Shown here: positions 60,672 to 64,000 of the stretch, piece after piece
How positions within the stretch are numbered: the first letter of the stretch is position 1
How the letters are laid out: every line of letters begins with the position of its first letter
Source of the DNA: Bradyrhizobium diazoefficiens
GTDB lineage: Bacteria; Pseudomonadota; Alphaproteobacteria; Rhizobiales; Xanthobacteraceae
Direction of reading: 5' to 3'
Assembly: GCF_016599855.1 (NCBI RefSeq)
Contig: NZ_CP067041.1
Location: forward strand, 3,472,001-3,536,000
Length of the DNA stretch: 64,000 bases
The notes under the pieces: generated by a model
What the model was told of the DNA's origin: nothing
What the model saw: only the letters and a program-made list of their open reading frames with translations
Database searches by the model: none
Position numbers and translations under genes: made by a program

Positions 60672-62147
60672 TTAGGTCCCGCAGAACGTCTGCAACACCC
60701 GCTGTTCCGGCAGCGGCGGATCGGCGTAGGCCGCATACTCCGGCTGGTCCTCGTACGGCTTTGCCAGCACCTGCACCAATTCCTCGAACGGCGCGTACTT
60801 GTCGCCGTTCACCGCGGCCTGAATCACGGCCTCGACGCGGTGGTTGCGCGGGATGAAGATCGGGTTGACGGCGTGCATCGCGGCGCGCCGTTCGGCTGGC
60901 GTCTGCGGCTCTAGCGCGGTGCGCTCGTGCCAGCGCTTGGCCCATTCGTCAAAGGCTGAGAGGTCTATGAACTGGGCGCGCGCGTCGTCCGCTGCCGGAT
61001 CGCCTGCGGCCTCACCGAGCTTGCGGAAGGTCAGGGTGAAGTCGGCCTGGTTCTTGGCCATGGCGTCGAGCAAATCCTGGATCAGGGCGTCGTCGCCATC
61101 GCGTTCCGTGAACAGGCCCACCTTCTTGCGCAAACCGGTCTGGTAGGCGGCGCTGAACGTCTCGCTGAACGCGCCGAGAATGTCCTGGGCTTCCGCGACC
61201 GCTTTCTCCTGGTCTTCGGAGAGCAGCGGCAGCAGGCATTCGGCGAGCCGCGTCAGATTCCATAAGCCGATGCGCGGCTGGTTGGCGTAGGCGTAGCGGC
61301 CCATCTCGTCGATCGACGAAAACACCTGCGCCGGGTTGTAGGCGTCCATGAAGGCGCAGGGGCCGTAATCGATGGTCTCGCCTGAGATCGAAGTGTTATC
61401 GGTGTTCATCACGCCATGGATGAAGCCGATCAGCAGCCAGCGCGCGATGAGCTCGGCCTGGCGCGCGACGATTGCGGCGAGGAGCGCGTGATAGGGCCGT
61501 TCCGCCTGGAGCAGGTCCGGATAGTGCCTGACGATGACGTGGTCGGCGAGTCGGCGGATCGCGTCGGTGTCGCGTCGGACGGCGAAGAACTGGAAGGTGC
61601 CGACGCGGATGTGACTCGCGGCGACGCGGGTCAGCACCGCGCCGGGCAGCGCGGTCTCGCGGATGACGTGCTCGCCGGTGACGACCGCGGCGAGCGAGCG
61701 CGTAGTCGGGATGCCCAATGCGAACATCGCTTCGCTGACAATGTATTCGCGTAAGACCGGCCCCAGCGCGGCGCGGCCATCGCCACGGCGGGAGAACGGG
61801 GTGGGGCCCGAGCCCTTGAGCTGGATGTCGCGGCGGATACCGTCCCTGTCGATGACCTCGCCGAGCAGGATGGCGCGGCCGTCGCCGAGCTGGGGGACGA
61901 AATGTCCGAACTGGTGGCCGGCATAGGCCATCGCAATCGGATCGGCTCCGACCGGAACCGTCTTCCCGGCCAGGATCTCGGCGCCTTCAGGGGTCTCCAG
62001 CATATCCGGATCAAGCCCGAGCTCGACCGCCAGCGGCCGGTTCAGCTTGATCAGCCGGGGGGCCGCCACGGGGGTCGGCGCGACGCGGGCAAAGAAGCTG
62101 TCCGGCAGGGCCGAATAGGAGTTCTGGAAGGGGAAATGGATCGTCAT
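60672..62147 (-). CDS. selO: Protein adenylyltransferase SelO (YdiU family)
   Basis: 491 residues of the pseudokinase-fold AMP transferase family, which AMPylates proteins in oxidative stress. AYAGHQFGHFVPQLGDGRAI (about 76-95) and LKGSGPTPFSRRGDGRAALG (about 110-129) are diagnostic, as is LIGFIHGVMNTDNTSISGET with the catalytic-type Asp region. The E. coli enzyme ends in a Cys-containing motif; here the C-terminus is LQTFCGT. I use the ATG at 62147, since homologues start near MTIHFPFQNSY; the frame is open to 62225. Confidence 0.92.
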   Translation of the reverse strand: MTIHFPFQNSYSALPDSFFARVAPTPVAAPRLIKLNRPLAVELGLDPDMLETPEGAEILAGKTVPVGADPIAMAYAGHQFGHFVPQLGDGRAILLGEVIDRDGIRRDIQLKGSGPTPFSRRGDGRAALGPVLREYIVSEAMFALGIPTTRSLAAVVTGEHVIRETALPGAVLTRVAASHIRVGTFQFFAVRRDTDAIRRLADHVIVRHYPDLLQAERPYHALLAAIVARQAELIARWLLIGFIHGVMNTDNTSISGETIDYGPCAFMDAYNPAQVFSSIDEMGRYAYANQPRIGLWNLTRLAECLLPLLSEDQEKAVAEAQDILGAFSETFSAAYQTGLRKKVGLFTERDGDDALIQDLLDAMAKNQADFTLTFRKLGEAAGDPAADDARAQFIDLSAFDEWAKRWHERTALEPQTPAERRAAMHAVNPIFIPRNHRVEAVIQAAVNGDKYAPFEELVQVLAKPYEDQPEYAAYADPPLPEQRVLQTFCGT

Positions 62148-62243
62148 GGCCTCAAGATAGGGCTGGAACACCCGATGGCAAAGGCCAACGGCTCGATAGG
62201 CCAAAATTGGCGGCTCCAGGCCCAAAACAGGCCGTTCCCTTGG

Positions 62244-62272
62244 TTGCCGCCTCCGGTCACGTCGGGTAAACC
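62244..62272 (+). promoter_or_regulatory. Possible aspS promoter
   Basis: TTGCCG (62244-62249) and TAAACC (62267-62272) with a 17-base spacer, about 72 bases before the aspS ATG. The -35 box matches the ndk promoter; the -10 box is poor. Confidence 0.35.
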
Positions 62273-62343
62273 CTGCCGCAACTTCGGACCGGTCGTTTCA
62301 GGCCGTCCGATTCGACTCCTCCGACATTGATTTTGGGACGACC

Positions 62344-64000
62344 ATGCATCGCTACCGGTCACATACATGCGGCGCGCTCCGCGAGAGCAACATCGGCGAG
62401 ACCATCCGCCTTTCGGGCTGGGTCCATCGCGTTCGCGATCATGGCGGCGTGCTGTTCATCGACCTGCGCGACCATTACGGCCTGACCCAGTGCGTGGTCG
62501 ATCCGGACTCGCCGGCGTTCTCGCTGGCCGAAAAGCTGCGCTCGGAATTCGTGGTCAAGATGGACGGCAAGGTCCGTCGTCGCCCCGAAGGCACCGACAA
62601 TGACGATTTGCCGACCGGCAAGATCGAGATCTATGTCAGCGAGATCGAAGTGCTCGGCCCGGCCGGGGACCTGCCCCTGCCGGTGTTCGGCGACCAGGAA
62701 TATCCTGAAGACATCAGACTCAAGTATCGCTTCCTGGACCTTCGCCGCGAGAAGCTGCATCAGAACATCATGACGCGCGTCGAGATCATCAAGTCGATGC
62801 GCCGGCGCATGGAGGGGCAGGGCTTCTTCGAGTTCAACACCCCGATCCTGACCGCGTCCTCGCCGGAAGGCGCGCGCGACTTCCTGGTGCCCTCGCGCAT
62901 CCATCCCGGAAAATTCTACGCGCTGCCGCAGGCGCCGCAGCAATACAAACAGCTGCTGATGATGTCGGGCTTCGACCGCTATTTCCAGATCGCGCCCTGC
63001 TTCCGCGACGAGGACCCGCGCGCCGACCGCCTGCCCGGCGAGTTCTATCAGCTCGACGTCGAAATGAGCTTTGTCACGCAGGAAGACGTGTTCGCGGCGA
63101 TGGAGCCGGTGATCACCGGCGTGTTCGAGGAGTTCGCCAAGGGCAAGCCGGTGAGCAAGAACTGGCGACGGATTCCGTTCGCCGAAGCCCTGCGAAAGTA
63201 CGGCAGCGACAAGCCGGACCTGCGCAACCCCATCGAGATGCAGGACGTCTCCGAACATTTCCGCGGCTCCGGCTTCAAGGTGTTCGCGCGCATGCTCGAG
63301 GACCCCAAGAACCAGGTCTGGGCGATCCCGGCAGCCGGCGGCGGCTCGCGCGCATTCTGCGATCGCATGAATTCGTGGGCGCAAGGTGAGGGCCAACCGG
63401 GCCTCGGCTACATCATGTGGCGCGACGGCGGCGAGGGTGCGGGCCCGCTCGCCAACAACATCGGTCCTGAGCGCACCGCTGCGATCCGTGCGCAGATCGG
63501 CACGAAGGAAGGCGATGCCGCCTTCTTCGTCGCTGGCGATCCCGACAAGTTCTGGAAGTTTTCTGGTTTGGCCCGCAACAAGGTCGGGGAGGAATTGAAC
63601 CTCACCGACAAGGAGCGGTTCGAGCTCGCCTGGATCGTCGACTTCCCGATGTACGAGTACAACGAGGAGGACAAGAAAGTCGACTTCTCGCACAACCCGT
63701 TCTCGATGCCGCAGGGCGGCCTCGAGGCGCTGAAGGACCAGGATCCGCTGACCATCAAGGCGTTCCAGTACGACATCACCTGCAACGGCTATGAGATCGC
63801 CTCGGGTGGTATTCGCAACCACGTGCCGGAAGCGATGGTGAAGGCCTTCGAGATCGCAGGCTACGGCGAGCAGGAAGTGGTCGATCGCTTCGGCGGCATG
63901 TACCGCGCCTTCCAGTACGGCGCGCCGCCGCATGGCGGCATGGCGGCCGGCGTGGACCGAATCGTGATGCTGCTCTGTGGCACCACGAATCTGCGCGAGA
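62344..64000 (+). CDS. aspS: Aspartate--tRNA ligase, 3'-truncated by the window
   Basis: The first 552 residues are present (full length is about 590). The N-terminal OB domain ([20 protein letters not shown]), class II motif 2 ([20 protein letters not shown]) and motif 3 ([16 protein letters not shown]) near the end are visible; between motifs lies the bacterial GAD insertion. The PRADR phrase suits a family in which many members also charge tRNA-Asn; whether this enzyme discriminates is not decided. The stop codon lies beyond base 64000. Confidence 0.96.
   Translation, partial: MHRYRSHTCGALRESNIGETIRLSGWVHRVRDHGGVLFIDLRDHYGLTQCVVDPDSPAFSLAEKLRSEFVVKMDGKVRRRPEGTDNDDLPTGKIEIYVSEIEVLGPAGDLPLPVFGDQEYPEDIRLKYRFLDLRREKLHQNIMTRVEIIKSMRRRMEGQGFFEFNTPILTASSPEGARDFLVPSRIHPGKFYALPQAPQQYKQLLMMSGFDRYFQIAPCFRDEDPRADRLPGEFYQLDVEMSFVTQEDVFAAMEPVITGVFEEFAKGKPVSKNWRRIPFAEALRKYGSDKPDLRNPIEMQDVSEHFRGSGFKVFARMLEDPKNQVWAIPAAGGGSRAFCDRMNSWAQGEGQPGLGYIMWRDGGEGAGPLANNIGPERTAAIRAQIGTKEGDAAFFVAGDPDKFWKFSGLARNKVGEELNLTDKERFELAWIVDFPMYEYNEEDKKVDFSHNPFSMPQGGLEALKDQDPLTIKAFQYDITCNGYEIASGGIRNHVPEAMVKAFEIAGYGEQEVVDRFGGMYRAFQYGAPPHGGMAAGVDRIVMLLCGTTNLRE

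Noticed and set aside
62359..63933. 524-residue minus-strand frame over aspS
   Set aside because: It is the mirror of a textbook aspartyl-tRNA synthetase, whose own frame is open to the window edge.

Overview
The window looks like a piece of the main chromosome of a Bradyrhizobium-type alphaproteobacterium (Nitrobacteraceae). This rests on the high G+C with G/C-ending codons, the gene order rpsF-rpsR-DUF2232-rplI, fabD-fabG-acpP-fabF-mltG-yicC-gmk and lptF-lptG-lptD-surA-pdxA-rsmA, on ppx-ppk1-hdaA, and on dispersed palindromes of the 'gagcatgatc' and 'cctggcgaaagccagg' kinds that I recall from that genus. No BLAST, HMM or phylogeny was run, so the genus is an inference. I saw no rRNA, tRNA, CRISPR array or intact insertion sequence.

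Layout. 1-3.5 kb: the 3' part of a CxxCH protein, then the leftward ribosomal operon rpsF-rpsR-DUF2232-rplI. 3.8-5.6 kb: a TetR regulator with a palindrome in front, and a fatty acid desaturase. 5.7-12.5 kb: fatty acid synthesis core (fabD, fabG, acpP, fabF), mltG, yicC and gmk. 12.4-16 kb: lineage-specific small or low-complexity proteins and repeat debris. 16-24.7 kb: one long leftward operon for lipopolysaccharide export and outer-membrane assembly (lptF, lptG, lptD, a SurA-like chaperone), pdxA, rsmA and a zinc alcohol dehydrogenase. 25-27.6 kb: pepA, holC and a lipoprotein.

28.4-34.0 kb is the accessory highlight: a LysR regulator divergent from an aconitase-family hydro-lyase (LeuC/LeuD-like pair), a 2-hydroxycarboxylate transporter of the CitS/CimH family and a Tat-exported alpha/beta hydrolase resembling haloacetate dehalogenases. 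A methyltransferase gene that has lost its 5' end sits exactly at the left edge, as if the module had been inserted there. I propose that it takes up and dehydrates or hydrates a 2-hydroxy acid, possibly one released outside the cytoplasm by the hydrolase.

34-45.6 kb is again housekeeping: an ABC-F protein, ndk, a TerC protein, ppx-ppk1 (polyphosphate), hdaA, a CDP-alcohol phosphatidyltransferase, purM-purN and a cold shock protein. 46-51.8 kb: an autotransporter-type barrel, a LysR regulator divergent from two GNAT-like genes, an isochorismatase-fold protein without its catalytic residues, and an omega-aminotransferase. 52-57.6 kb: RNase D, then a leftward operon of a GpdQ-like phosphodiesterase and a Ugp-type ABC importer with no ATPase gene. 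57.9-60.6 kb: a TetR regulator divergent from a NIPSNAP-GST-NTF2 cluster whose last gene has a frameshift. 60.7-64 kb: selO and, running off the edge, aspS.
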